A stretch of 64,000 bases of DNA from Cokeromyces recurvatus (lineage: Eukaryota > Mucoromycota > Mucoromycetes > Mucorales > Mucoraceae). Position numbers and translations under genes: made by a program. Within the stretch, counting starts at the first letter, position 1. Each line of letters opens with the position of its first letter. Of this stretch, positions 47,883 through 60,164 are shown in pieces. A model generated the notes under the pieces. It did no database searches and was not told where the DNA came from. It worked only from the letters and a program-made list of their open reading frames with translations. The stretch is taken from assembly GCF_025118155.1 (NCBI RefSeq), contig NW_026251428.1:124001-188000 (forward strand). The letters run 5' to 3'.

Positions 47883-49486
47883 TTTATTTATTTATTTGTT
47901 TAATGCTGCTTTCTTTTCTTTGTGTGTGTTTTTTAGTTATACTTTATATTGTTGTTATTTGTTTAAAATAATCGTTGCTTGTTATAAATAATCAAAAGTA
48001 AAGTAAGGAAAAAAAAAAGAAATATTTATAGATGTATTGAGATGAGTAAAACGCTTTATTTTATATATTCATATAAATCAAGGGGTTAGAAAGAATAAGT
48101 TAAAATAACTTCCGCATTTAGGTAAATGTATATATCTGTGATAAATTTTTATATCTTTATTTGACAGCATGCTTAGAGGATAGGAAAACAGACAAAATGA
48201 TAAAGCCTAAAATCCTAATAAACAATAATTTACAATTTTTAACCCTTTTAGGAGTCTGTTTGTACATGCACAAGACTCAGACTTAAACGTATGTATATGA
48301 ATGTAAGGCCTTTTTTTTTATCTTCTTTCTTTTCTTTTTTTTAGGGGAACAAAAAGAAAAGAAAAAAAAAAGGCAGAAAGGGGTTTACTAGAAATATAAA
48401 ATCAATAAATATTACATTATTTCTTTTTAATTGCATTTATACAAATTCGGTTTCTATTAATATGACAATTAGAGCCTTAATCGTATCTAGAGCTAGTAAG
48501 CAGTCTACAGTCTATTATTAAGACTAAAAAGTATCATATATACTCTAGATACATTTTTATTATCTTGTTTATTTGTGTATATTTATATGTGTATACATAT
48601 AATACAATTTATGTACCATTTGTAAACGAAATTATACTTTTTTATTTACATGTAACGAATATCATGTTTATTGGTTGAAATAACATAATTTGAAATAAGG
48701 AATGTAATAATTATATAACGAAAATAGTAAATATATATCTATATATTTGTTCTCTTTATCCCATTTTAGTTTACGCAAAGCCTTTAACGTTTATTAAATA
48801 TATTTCATTCTTTATAATAATACGATGATATAAGAAGCTTGAATTATAAAATACTTTCCCCTCCCCTCCCCCCCAAAAAAAAGGAAAACTAAAGGCAGTC
48901 TGTGATACTTATGCAAATAATAAAATATCCACGTATTTTTTTAAAGTTACAGTTATTTTCTTCCAGCACAAGAGATTAATTAAGGCGGTATTTTTACTTA
49001 CATATGCTTCATTTTTTTTTTTTTTTTTATTGAAATACCCCTAGCCCTCCCTTCCTTCCCCCCCCTTTTTTTTTTCTTTTTTTCTTTTTTTTTTTTTTTT
49101 TTCTTAAGAAAAAAAAGGCAGGAGTTTCTATTAAAAAAGGCCTATAGAATGTAATTTTATGTAAATAAATAGATTTATTCTTTTATATTTACTTCATATA
49201 TAAATACATACTTGATATATGTGCATATTTTAATATAATCATTTTATTATGTCATTATTATTTATTGCGTTACGATTAAAGTCAATATCTTTTTCGTTGT
49301 CATTTATTGTTACATGAATGAATGGGGTATAGGGCTTTTTATTTACTACAAGTAATATATCTATTGATTAACTAACTTACTATAATAATAAGCCCTAAAA
49401 TATATTATTACTATGAATATTGCATGTTTTATATCTTGTATATCTATTTATATGTAATGATTTTCTTTTTCTTTTTTATTATATAA
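47883..49486. other. Long intergenic, AT-rich
   Basis: I read both strands and found no coding-like stretch or RNA gene. It has poly-pyrimidine blocks at 49042-49102 and many stop codons in all frames. It would hold the Myb-like promoter and the Acl4-like 3' end. Confidence 0.5.
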
Positions 49487-50766
49487 TTATTCTTCCATTG
49501 CATCCTCTTCATCTTCAGATTCAATTTCCAATTCTCCTTCAGCTTCTTCTTCAACTTCTTCAATATTTTCAGGTACAACTTGATTAATGATTTGAATAAG
49601 CTCTTTTGAATGCTCATACATAGCTTCATCATCAGATCCAACCATATTATACAACTAATAAATACGTATACGTTGTATGTATGTAAATATAGATGTAAAT
49701 GTTTATAGGTGTATACATGTATATATGTATATACATATTTATATACACATTTATAGATAGATAGATATATATATATAGATTACCTTGACAGCTGTTTCCA
49801 AACAATCCCTTGCATCTGCCCATAAAGTGATTCTTTCTTCTTCTGTTCTTTCTTCGTCATCACCCAAGCAGTAATAAGTCCATCCATAGAGATACCATAA
49901 ATCAACTACTTCATCATTTTCCTTTTGTAAATTTTCCAACACCATAAAGGCCTGCTCAAACATGCTAACTTCAAGTAATAATTTGACTAGAGCCAATCTG
50001 GTGTCATAAATGGGTATCATAGGGTCACCAGGCTCTTTATGAATCCATAATTCCATTGACTTCATTAATGCTGAACAGGCTTCTTCGTTACGTTGTTGAC
50101 TTAATCTTACTGAGGCTAATAACTGATATGTTTCCGGATATTCTGGATCAAATTGTTGTGCCTGACTTAAATATTCTTCACATTTTTGCTCTGCTTCAGG
50201 TTCAAAACTAATAAATTATAAAATAAATATCTTTGGGAAAAGAAAAAAAAAAAAAAGGGGGGGGAGGCTTTCTCTTTACCAACAATCAGTCAAATAAATT
50301 TCTGTCATGGAACATAAAGCACTTGAAAGTTTAGAATTTAAAAGTCTCATTTCTTCGGAATCAGCAGAAAATTTACTTCTTTCTGTAATCATCAAATTAA
50401 CACCTTTTTGGAATGCTTCAATAGCCTCCTTTTCTATTGATAATTGTCCCAAATACATATATTTGCTATAACTTGTATTAGGCTCTAATTGGATGGATTC
50501 CAATAAATGCTATAATAAATGTTCAATAATAGTATGCTTTTATTTATTTATTTTTTTTTTCTTCAAAATATAATTTTTACCTGTTTGGCTAACTCAAATT
50601 GACCAAGTTCTAATTCAACCTGTCCTGTCATCTCTAGCATTTCAGCATTATGAGGCTCAAGTTCTAAAGCCTTTTGACAGAATTTATATGCTGCTTGATA
50701 CTCAAGTTTATCAATGTTTTCCAAAATTTTTGGTTTTAAATCCTCTACTGTATAATTAACCGACAT
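49487..50766 (-). CDS. Acl4-like TPR chaperone of ribosomal protein uL4
   Basis: A TPR protein with an acidic tail. Exons: about 50581-50766, 50280-50512, 49785-50210 and 49487-49655. The start MSVNYTVEDLKPKILENIDK leads to TPR units such as AAYKFCQKALELEPHNAEML, QYLGQ-type repeats and ETYQLLASVRLSQQRNEEAC. Near the C-terminus are the diagnostic VVDLWYLYGWTYYCLGDDEE and a Glu/Asp tail. Yeast Acl4 binds newly made Rpl4 in this way. I am sure of the TPR fold and fairly sure of the family. Confidence 0.78.
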
Positions 50767-51003
50767 TGAATGACAAAGAATAATATTTAAACCTTTTTTT
50801 TTTTATAAATATATCTCATCAAAAGAAAGAATTATGTAAATTAAATTGGGCGAAAACAAGTCACAATAAAGGTCCAATCATTCTAATGATTGCAAAAGCC
50901 ACGTAGTGCAAGAAGCCTACAAACATGAGTATGCCTCGGAGGATTCATTATAATAAGAATTACTAGACTTGATAGTCAACACTATTTCAATGAATAAGAA
51001 GAA

Positions 51004-51037
<34 letters not shown>

Positions 51038-52193
51038 ATTCACCATCTTGTATGTTGTATAAGGCTAACCCTTTTAAAAAAAAAAAAAAAAATAGCATAT
51101 ACGCACATACACATTACCAATAAGATTTTGAATAAAAATAATAATTTAATAGGTACTGTTTTACTGTAGATCAAGTTTCTCTATTATGTTAAGTGTAGCT
51201 TCTTCTTTTTTTTTAGATATATATATATATAGTAAATGCATAATATAACAATATATAAGATTTCAAAGTATGATGGCAAGGCAATGTTAGCATACCAAGA
51301 TAAAAAAAAAAAAGTTATAAAGCATTTAAATATAAATATATTATTGGACTGAAGCACTAGATATAATTTGTATTTACTTTTACTAACTTGAGCATATTCA
51401 ATGCGTATCATTGATACTACTTAGTTTACTAGTACACAGTAATGTACAGTGTAATATGAGTGTTAATAAATAAATTACAACCTCATAATTATCAGTTACT
51501 ATCAAAGAATGATAGTTATTTTACTATGAATTATCAATTTTAAAGCTGTATTCTTAAGTAAGTCTTTACAAAGATACTTTATCTTCAATAACTCAGCATA
51601 TTCTAATCTGTTACAATTAACTTATATATAAAGGACAAAATAAAATACAAAATACATTTATTTATTAGGCTACTAAGAATGGCTCAAGCATTATTTTTTT
51701 GTGCGCTCTGTTCCTAAATATAATATAGTTTAGTTTAGTCTTTCTCTTTCTTTCTTTCTTTCTTTTAGTAATATTTGATCTCTCCTGCATCTGTTGTTCT
51801 GTGTGCCTTTCACTTTAACAAAATTAGTTTATTGCTGCACTCTAAGTCTGTTTGAAAATATGCTAGTTAATAGAGACATTGCTCTTCTTCTCTCTTCCAT
51901 TAAGCAATTTGCAACAGCAAAATATGTTATTGTCACAAAGCAGAATATGACATTTAAAGTAAAAGTTAATAATCTCGCATGTGAAAAAGGCCAAATCTTA
52001 TCCTTAACTAACTTTTGTATAAACTGTATCTTTTTGTTAGCCATTATTATTTACTAATGAAAATAAAATAAAATAAAATAAAATAAAATAAAATAAAATA
52101 AAATAAAATAAAATAAAATAAAATAAAATAAAATAAAATAAAATAAAGGAGGAAAAAGGTAATAAGCATGTGTTTGATTCTCTGTAGAGTGTT
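50767..52193. other. Intergenic, AT-rich, with microsatellites
   Basis: It holds TA repeats at 51007-51034 and 51217-51230, and the pentanucleotide array described separately. I see no gene. The last part is the 3' flank of the Kre9-like gene. Confidence 0.5.
52060..52147. repeat. AAATA pentanucleotide microsatellite
   Basis: About 17 perfect copies of AAATA/AAAAT, just downstream of the Kre9-like stop codon. It creates an artefactual minus-strand frame of repeating FILFY. Confidence 0.95.
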
Positions 52194-52843
52194 TTAAACA
52201 GATGCAGCACTAATTTGGAATTGAGGAGAAAAGGATTCTCCACTATAAAAAAAAAAATGTCAAACTCATCTATGATATTTAAACAATAAATAATGGACTA
52301 CTTTACCTAACACCTCCAATATTATAGACATATTGGAATGCATAAGTTCCTTCAGTAAAACTTTCAGGTACCTTTAATAAATAGAATACTCTTAGAAAAC
52401 TGCATTATTATTTAAATATTATTATTATTATTTACAGTCCATGAATAGTCTCCTGCTTTACCATTAGCAGTTAACTCAACACCAGTATTTTGCATCAATT
52501 CTGGATTTGATCCTTGAAGGACATAGATTTTGAAAGGACCATCAAGACCATTACGCCACTCTAAAAAAAAAGAAGAGTAAGAATGAACACTTAATACTGA
52601 TTATGTATGATAATAGTTACTAATGCATTACTTACTTGTAATGGCGCTATTAGATAAACACATTAATAAATCTATTTATACTCTTGTTAAATAAATATAT
52701 CATATTACTTACGATGTTCCTGTTCTATAGACAGTACCATTAAGAGGAGCAGTAATATAAAAAGGAAGAGTAGAGGGATCAGCAAGGGGTAAAGCAGAAG
52801 AAACGCTAATAAGGGCAGCACAAACAATACCAAAAAGTTTCAT
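52194..52843 (-). CDS. Small secreted Kre9/Knh1-like Ig-fold protein, apparent frameshift
   Basis: The signal peptide MKLFGIVCAALISVSSALPL is followed by ITAPLNGTVYRTGT. Exon 1 is 52713-52843, then an 11-nt micro-exon at 52636-52646, then 52435-52560, which reads KWRNGLDGPFKIYVLQGSNP. Later exons read VPESFTEGTYAFQYVYNIGG and SGESFSPQFQISAASV with a stop at 52194-52196. Together they match the Kre9/Knh1-like N-terminal domain of small fungal wall proteins. The phases fit except at the end of exon 3, where one extra base at 52440-52441 turns the expected SW(T/K)V into SLDC and breaks the frame. That is a sequence error, a pseudogene, or a splice I failed to see. Confidence 0.65.
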
Positions 52844-53062
52844 TCTTATTATAAGTTAAATAAATAAAAGAGTACAATAATAAAAGAAAGAAAAAAAAAA
52901 CCTAAAAACAAAGGTAACTTCTTCTTTAATTTATACTTTTTTTTTTATTGAAATAAAAATGAATCAAATCAAAAATATCTCCTAATATGTGTACATCTTT
53001 TCTCCTTATCATATTCTATTTTGTAAAGGAAAGCTCCTTTTCTATGTTTAGTATTACTATTT

Positions 53063-53278
53063 TCAAATCTCCATAGGATGTGGTTTCCATTCCCTTTTTT
53101 GAATTTTATTTTCTTTTAATACAACATTATTTATCTGTGATTCTTCTACAGTGGAACCTAAATCAACTTCCTTGGGTATTGTAATAACCTCACAAATTTG
53201 TTTATCATTCTTCCAGGCATCAGCAGCTATAGCTAGCGATGATTTTTGCCAATGAATGTGAGTAAAGGTACTATCCAT
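53063..53278 (-). CDS. Anaphase-promoting complex subunit APC13/Swm1-like
   Basis: A 71-residue single-exon protein. The start MDSTFTHIHWQKSSLAIAAD and the following AWKNDKQ..ITIP match the Apc13 pattern, where a short N-terminal segment is followed by (D/A)DAW/EW, charged residues and a (V/I)P block. APC13 is a small scaffold subunit binding the TPR lobe of the APC/C ubiquitin ligase. The short tail KREWKPHPMEI is basic. Its ATG lies just 10 bp downstream of a 50-bp poly(A) (plus strand), so the promoter is unusual or the true start could be elsewhere. Confidence 0.65.
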   Translation of the reverse strand: MDSTFTHIHWQKSSLAIAADAWKNDKQICEVITIPKEVDLGSTVEESQINNVVLKENKIQKREWKPHPMEI

Positions 53279-53284
53279 AGGAAA

Positions 53285-53338
<54 letters not shown>

Positions 53339-54187
53339 CGAGAGAGAGAAAAGTTGTCTCCTTTATTTTTTTTTTTTTGGTTTCTTGAATAATATAATGC
53401 AAGCTGTCGGACTATCACGTGATTATCCGAACTTCTTTCTTTTTTTGCTCAAAGGTGTTTTTTTTATCCCCGACCTCTTTCCTAAAAAAAAAAGCAATAT
53501 AGTGGTAAAGTAAATGAATGATTAGAACACCCTCTTTTTCATTATAGCCAAAGGTAAAATAACCAACAGAAGAATCGAAATGATCATCTCAAAGGAATGG
53601 ATGGATAAATGCATATATATGTATAACTATTTTGTATGAATTAAGTAATGGATTATCCAGAAGTCAATTTTTTTTTTTTTGAGAAATGTCAAACAGGGCA
53701 ATTACGATTATAATTTGATTTATTTATTTTTTTTATCATCGAATCATATAAACAAGTCAAATGCAGCCGAGTTATATATATAATTCAGAACAAAAAAAAA
53801 GTAGTTCATAGTTGAAAAAAAAACTAGTTCAAGATGACAGTATTTGTATAATTCAATGTGAAGAGTAACAATTTAATAATCATCGGTATTAATCAGTTAG
53901 TATATGGTGTCGCTGATTGACAACAAGCTTATTTTTATTTTATTTTATTTTTTACTATATGCAGTAAGCAGTATGCAACAAGCAGTATGCAGTAATTTTT
54001 GGAAGCAAACAGTGATGATTTATTTATATACATATACATATATATAGATATACATATATATATATGCATTTATACACCTTTCTTATATTCGATGATCATT
54101 TTGAATGTGTTTTCAGGATAGAGTAAAGAACTGATAGAAAATTATTTCAATTTCTCTCCTTTTATATACATATATTTATAGCTACAA
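53279..54187. other. Intergenic with poly(A)50
   Basis: It begins with an A run at 53288-53337. At 53522-53614 (minus) there is a 30-codon frame with a hydrophobic core (EMIISILLLVILPLAIMKKR), which could be a membrane micropeptide, but nothing else supports it. TA-rich repeats lie at 54025-54064 before RPL6. No other gene seen. Confidence 0.4.
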
Positions 54188-55033
54188 ATGTCACACGCAC
54201 CTAGAAATAGCTTCCTCGCTCCTGGCGTTTCTCGCTTCTCCCGTTCTGTTGTCTACTCCAAGAAGGCTCAGTACAAGCGTAAGCAAACTGCTGTTGCTGC
54301 TCCTGCCAAGACTGCTGCTGCTGATAAGACTGTTGAAGTTAAGGGCGCCAAGAACGGTAACAACCGTGTCATTCCTGCTCAAAAGGCTGCTCGCTTCTAC
54401 CCCGCTGAGGATGTTCCTCAACCCAAGGTCACTCGTAAGACCGCTAAGAAGACCGCTTTGCGTTCTTCTATCACTCCTGGTACCGTTGTCATCCTCTTGG
54501 CTGGTCGCTACCGTGGTAAGCGTGTTGTTGTCTTGAAGCAACTCGACTCTGGTCTCCTCCTTGTTACTGGTCCTTTCAAGGTCAACGGTGTCCCCTTGAG
54601 ACGTGTCAACCAAGCCTACGTTATTGCCACCTCCACCAAGATTGATATGTCTGGTGTTAAGGTAAATAATATATATATAAATATATATTGTAAGTATGAT
54701 ATTTATGGGTTACTTTTAATAGGTTGATGAAAAGTTCAATGACGCTTACTTCAAGAAGTCCGCTGCTAAGGCTGAAAAGGCCTTCCTTGAAGGTGAACAG
54801 GTAAGAAATGATTGCTAGTTTTTTTTTTTCTTAAAAATGAAATGAATAGTGTAGTAACAATAAATATTATTTTATAGAAGAAGGCCGCTTTCCCTGAATC
54901 CAAGGCTGCCGATCAAAAGGCTGTTGATAAGGCTATCCTCGAAGCTGTTGCTAAGACTCCTTTCCTTCGTCAATATTTGGCTTCTACTTTCGGTTTGACT
55001 AAGGGTCAATTCCCCCATGATATGAAATTCTAA
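54188..55033 (+). CDS. RPL6: 60S ribosomal protein eL6
   Basis: A large-subunit ribosomal protein. Three exons (54188-54661, 54723-54800, 54878-55033) give 235 residues. Family features include [57 protein letters not shown] and a tail [12 protein letters not shown]. Codon use is strongly biased (GCT, GTC, AAG, CGT), so the exons are richer in G+C than the rest of the window, as expected for a highly expressed gene. Confidence 0.98.
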
Positions 55034-55362
55034 ATTCATTAAAATTTAAATAATTATTTTTTTTTTCATAAATGATTTATTTGTTTTATTATTTCATGAC
55101 TTTGGAAAGTAATACATATGATTTAACTTTCTTTATTATTATTTCACTTTCACTTTCTTTTTTTTCACATAAAAATATTGAATGATATGGTCATTATGTG
55201 CAGGGAGAAAAGAGGAGAAAATCACGGCTTTTAGAATCTTGAGATAATAATGATGATCATTTGCACTGTGACGAGAGGGAGGAAGAAAGTATAAAAGGAA
55301 GAGTGAGAGAATCCAGGAATAAGAATAGGAATAGAAAAAGAAAAAAGAAAAAAGAAAAAAAA
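55034..55362. other. Intergenic between RPL6 and esterase
   Basis: It holds the RPL6 3' end and the A/G-rich leader of the next gene. The open frame upstream of 55363 is charged low-complexity DNA and is not coding in my reading. Confidence 0.5.
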
Positions 55363-56121
55363 ATGAATAAAATAGGTCTATCTGCAATGTTGATTCTATT
55401 ATGTTGCGGTCTATTATTGATTATATTAACACAGACTTCTTTTGCTTTAAAGAGTTCATTCGATTATGAGGATATTAACACAATGATTTCCTTTGGTGAT
55501 TCTTATACAACAAGATATTTGAATATGGAATCGTTAACTTATGCTTGTAGAAATTGTACTTCAGCTGGAGGCCCTAATTGGGTTATTTATTTAACAGATA
55601 CTACAAAATGGATCAGTTGGGATTTTGCCTATAACTCAGCACCTGTCAATAATCGTTATGTAAACCAGGTCATATAAAAAAAAAAAGCACCTACGTTTGT
55701 TGTTGATAATAATGATTATTTTTAGGTTCCATCGTAAAGTGGGAGGGGTGTGTGTGTGTGTGTGTGTGTGTGATAATGTCATCACAAGTCAATGGGTCAT
55801 CTTACATAGTGGGTTTTTTTTTATTCTAAACTGTATATGATAATAGGGTCATTGATGTTAGTTTACAAATTCGTGATTTATACAAGAAAACATTTGTGAC
55901 ACCCAACAAAGCCATTTCTGACATGATTCGTTCATTTTATAATAAAGGCATAAAGCGTACGTCCAAGTCAACTTTAACGACAATTTGGGTTGGTATTAAT
56001 GATATTGATTTAACATATAACTGGAATCAAACAAATGCTCTTGATTTACACATTATGCAAGAATATGAAAGCCTTGTAGTAAAGTATACCGAGTTTATGT
56101 GTGTATGTTATTCTTATTAAA

Positions 56122-56166
<45 letters not shown>

Positions 56167-56763
56167 GAGCTAATTATAATAGGAAAAGAGAGGCAGTTTG
56201 TACTCATGAATATACCACCGCTTGATCGTGCACCAATGTGGTATCACACAGTAAATGAACAATTGATCAAGTCTCGTGTAAAAAGTGAGTTAGTCATATC
56301 AAAAGAGGCTCCTTCTATTTCCTAGTTCTCATGTCTTTATATAAATATAATAGACTATAATAAACAGTTAACAAAGATGATACAATCGTTAAGAAGAGAA
56401 CATTTAAACAAACATCTCACATTTATGGAATATGATGCTTGGACCTTTTTTAGCCAATTATTAGATAATGCAAGTCAATTTGGAATCACTGACATTGATA
56501 CATATTGTTCTGATTGGTGAGTTTATTTTATGATATAATGGTCTTCTTCATTACATAATCCATTATTGATACATTATGTTGTAAAGGTCTCATCCTATTG
56601 AAAATAACTGTAAGCCAATTGCCGAGTAAGTTAAAGAAAATGTATATAAAAGAAGATATTTAATAAACAAAAAAGGTATTTCTGGTTGAATGATCTTCAT
56701 CCTACGTTTCGAGTCCATGAGCTTTTGGCCAAAGATATTCAAAAATACCTTGTTCATGCTTAA
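55363..56763 (+). CDS. Secreted GDSL/SGNH esterase (CE16-like)
   Basis: A signal peptide or anchor (LSAMLILLCCGLLLIILTQT) precedes the block I nucleophile motif TMISFGDSYTTRYLN. An 8-nt micro-exon, 55726-55733, gives VPS and joins IDVSLQIRDLYKKTFVTPNK in frame. Block III is WVGINDIDLTYN, then QFVLMNIPPLDRAPMWYHTV. The catalytic Asp/His pair is in YFWLNDLHPTFRVHE, the last exon, ending at 56763. The order fits carbohydrate esterase family 16-type fungal esterases acting on acetylated sugars. The intron before QFVLM is unclear: its 3' half is poly(A)35 and the acceptor may be AAAG at about 56163. Confidence 0.85.
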
Positions 56764-57074
56764 TAATACAACAACATGGTTTTTATTACTGCTGTCTTCA
56801 GCATCATTGCTGAAACTAAAATAATAAACAAAAATATCCTGTAATAAAATTGTTTCAAATTTTTTTTTTTTTTTTTTTTAAATCGTCGTTGTCGTCGTCG
56901 TCGCGTCGGTTGTTTCTCTTATAAAGATTTTTTAACTTACAACATAAATAAATTTATATTTTTTTTTCTTTTATTTTTATTTTTATTTATTTATTTTTTT
57001 TTTTATAATAAATATAAAAATAAATAATCAAAAACTACTGTCTCAATAAACAAATAAAGAAAATTACTTAATCT
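56764..57074. other. Intergenic
   Basis: A T-rich spacer with a T run near 56861-56879, GTCGTC units at 56887-56903, and the PAT1 promoter. No gene seen. Confidence 0.5.
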
Positions 57075-60000
57075 ATGGGCGACACTTTCTTTGGGTAAAG
57101 ATGCAATGAATTAAATTCGAGATTACAAGATTAATTGTTATTTTTTCTTTTCTCTTCCTTTCTTTTTTTTTTTTTTTCATTATTTGTTTTAGTTTCAATA
57201 CCAATTTACCGCCTTTAACGAATGAAGAATTTCGTGCATTGGCTGAACAAGGCATAGACAAAAATAAGGATTCAAAACAGACCGAGACTTATGATAATGT
57301 AGATGCTGACGTGTATGATTTTGCTGCTTTACGTCAAGAATTCGGTGTTGATGAAGACCAAGAAGAAAATGATGGTCTCGGTGATCAACTTATCGAAGAA
57401 GGTGATGATTACAATGATTTAACTTTTGGTGATGATCCTGTTGGTAGGTAGATTATATATATCATATATATAGATATATGTATGTGTGTGTGTGTGTGTG
57501 TGAACAGATTAAAGAGGAGGGGTGGAAGGGAAATTTGAAGAGACTTGTTTTATTTATTTTCATGTTTAGGACAAGACTTTGATTTTTCTGGCAATACACA
57601 ACGTTTTACTGCCGGAATTACAGATGAAGAAGCCTTTTTCGTTAAACGTAAGCCGCAGAATGATCAACAAGGTAATAAAATTATTAAAACAATGGACGAG
57701 GACAAGGTGTTAAACTCTTTTCTTTTTTTTTTTTTTTTTGTAGCTAAACAAAGCTCTTTTCATAATTTTTGGTCAGCTACCCCAGTTCGTCATGCTGGTA
57801 TAGGAAGAGGCTTTGGAGAAGTAAATATATATTTATACATATAGATTTGTCTGGAGTGAAGGGTATATATTAACTATAATTGTTTAGGCATCTCCTATTT
57901 CATCTTCTAAATCAATTTGGGGCAATTTTACCAGTGGCCTTTCTCCTGGTAAGATTATTTATTTTCTTCTCTTTATATAAATATATATATTAACTTTTTG
58001 AATTGTAAAATAGCTGATAATACAGGATTTTCATCTTTGTCTAGCAGTCAAAGTAATTTATCGCCATTTTTGGTTGCTAACAGACAAGCCATTCGTCCTC
58101 AACAGCAACCACAGCAATCATTTATGGACGGTATGTCACCTACTATTTCTGCTGGTTTTCCTCAACAGCAGCACACACCTCAGCAACAACAACAACAACC
58201 ATCTCATCAACTCCGTCCTGTTACTCTAGAAGATATCGAAGCTGATATTCAACGTCAACAGGCTGCTAATCGTTACCGTATGAATAGCGAATCCCCCTTG
58301 ATGAATGGTAAGCCATTAAGTTTAGCTGATCTGGAAGCTGCCCTTACAGCTGGTAATCCTCGTTCTCAACAGCAAATGCAACAACAAACATCTGAACATG
58401 GTATGTCTCCCTTTGGTTTCGGTCAACCAGATCCCATACAGATTTTAGCCATGAAGCAACAACAGGAATTGAAGGAACAACTTTCTATTGCTAGAGAATT
58501 GAAGCGTAGGGAATTGCAACGCAAGGTAATAATGAAAGTTAAAGGAAAATAATAATAATAATAATAATGTGTACTTATATATTTATATACATGTATATAT
58601 AGTCTCAATATGATGGCCTCATGACACAGCATGATAAGGATCTCGTCAATCGAATTCAACTCTCTCAATTGGCATCTGGTGATCCTTATGCGGATGATTT
58701 CTATTATCAAGTTTACACTTCACTCCGTCAAAGTGCTGGCTTACCTTTGCAACCTACGATGATGACGCATAATAGTAATACAAATGAAAATGGTCGTAGT
58801 AATGGTCGTGGTCGTCGTGATGAGAATATGATGCAACGTATGCAACAACAGTTACAACGTATTGTGAATGAAGCTAAGCGTCGTCCTAAGCAAACTCAAG
58901 TTTCCTTGGAAGGCGCTTTGGGTAAGATTACTTCATTAACAGTACGTAATCCACGTCAGGTATTGCAAGTACCTCAAACTTCCGGTGGCAGCAACCATAT
59001 CTCTTCTTCTGAACCAAACACACCTAAATCTGACCATGTAACTAACTCTCTTAGTGCTTCTTCAGCTTCTCCCGGTATCATAGATAGACGTCATGTTCTT
59101 AAGATTATTGAAGATATGTACATCATTGTTCTTGAATTAGAACAAATGCGCCGTTGTGGTCCACAATTCTCTTCCTCTACTGAAGAAGAAGGAGAGGAGA
59201 AAGATGATTATAAGGATCCTGTTGATGCCTTTAATGAAAAATATGCAGCTCGTGTTGAAAAGCTTTGGAAAGCATTACGTTTAACCGAAACTGCTGAGGT
59301 CCCCTTTGTGATCTCTATGCTTGGCATTGCGAAGGGTAAAAAATTAATGCCACGTATCATACGTCAATTAAATCATGATCAAGACTTGACTCTCTTGACT
59401 ACGGTGATCGGGCATTTTACTAAATTACAAGTTTGCCGTTATGTTATCTATCCTGGTACAACTGTTGCTAATGTAGATGAAGCAAAGAAACAATTATTTG
59501 TTACATTTGAAGATGTAGAACTCTTTATGAATACAGCTGCACCCCCTCTTTTGGCATTTATTGCAGAGGCACCCTTACGTATTATAGATGGATTACTTCA
59601 ATTCATGTTGGATAAGAATGATATTCTGATGATTGCTCAAACAAAGCCAGGCTTAGCCTTCTTGACTATGCTCTTATCCCGTGCAGAAATTTTAAAACAA
59701 GGTGGAGGATCATTACAAGGCTTACCACCTCCTACACCAGAAGAAATTAGCCGTTGGCAGGAACTCTATGGCAATCTCTTCAATTCTCTTAAAGGTCGTT
59801 ATCTTGCTATATTCCCTTCATTATATTACTTGGTTCCACTTAATCCTAATACACCTATGATGCAATTATCTCTTGCTGTGGATGATATGTATGTATGGCA
59901 ATTCTTGGCTGCAATGGCTGTAGGTGCTTCAATGGATCAACAACATATTTTAGTTACAGAAGTCAGGTAAAATGCATTAGAAATAAATGAATATATTAAA

Positions 60001-60164
60001 TTATAATGCTTATACATGTATATAGGGATCGAGTCATGGATAATATTGTACTTGCAAAGAGAAATCGACTTCCTCTTGAACAAGCTAGCCATCGTATTTC
60101 TAATGTTAATTTGTTTTTGCATGCTTTGGGTCTTGATGCATCTCAAGTTTCCATTCCTTTGTAA
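57075..60164 (+). CDS. PAT1: PAT1-like mRNA decapping activator
   Basis: Pat1 bridges deadenylation and decapping in P bodies, binding Lsm1-7 and Dhh1. Exon 1 (57075-57094) encodes MGDTFFG; the intron ends at 57192 and joins FNTNLPPLTNEEFRALAEQG, the family N-terminus. DVYDFAALRQEFG and LTFGDDPVG follow. A Pro/Gln-rich region and QASPISSSKSIWGNF-type blocks come next. The conserved core includes LVNRIQLSQLASGDPYADDF (the 'N' block), GKITSLTVRNPRQVLQVP, then the alpha-helical C-domain from KYAARVEKLWKALRL to VSIPL at 60164. Introns are GT..AG and short; one near 57446-57568 carries a TG microsatellite. Confidence 0.93.

Noticed and set aside
52037..52243. 68-codon minus frame with repeating FILFY
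   Set aside because: It comes from the AAATA microsatellite; only its edge overlaps the real last exon of the Kre9-like gene.
54191..54613. 140-codon minus-strand frame over RPL6
   Set aside because: It is a shadow of a highly codon-biased ribosomal protein exon; the plus strand is clearly eL6.
55261..55362. 34-residue upstream extension of the esterase
   Set aside because: It is a run of Arg/Lys/Glu codons in purine-rich leader DNA; the next Met starts a proper signal peptide.
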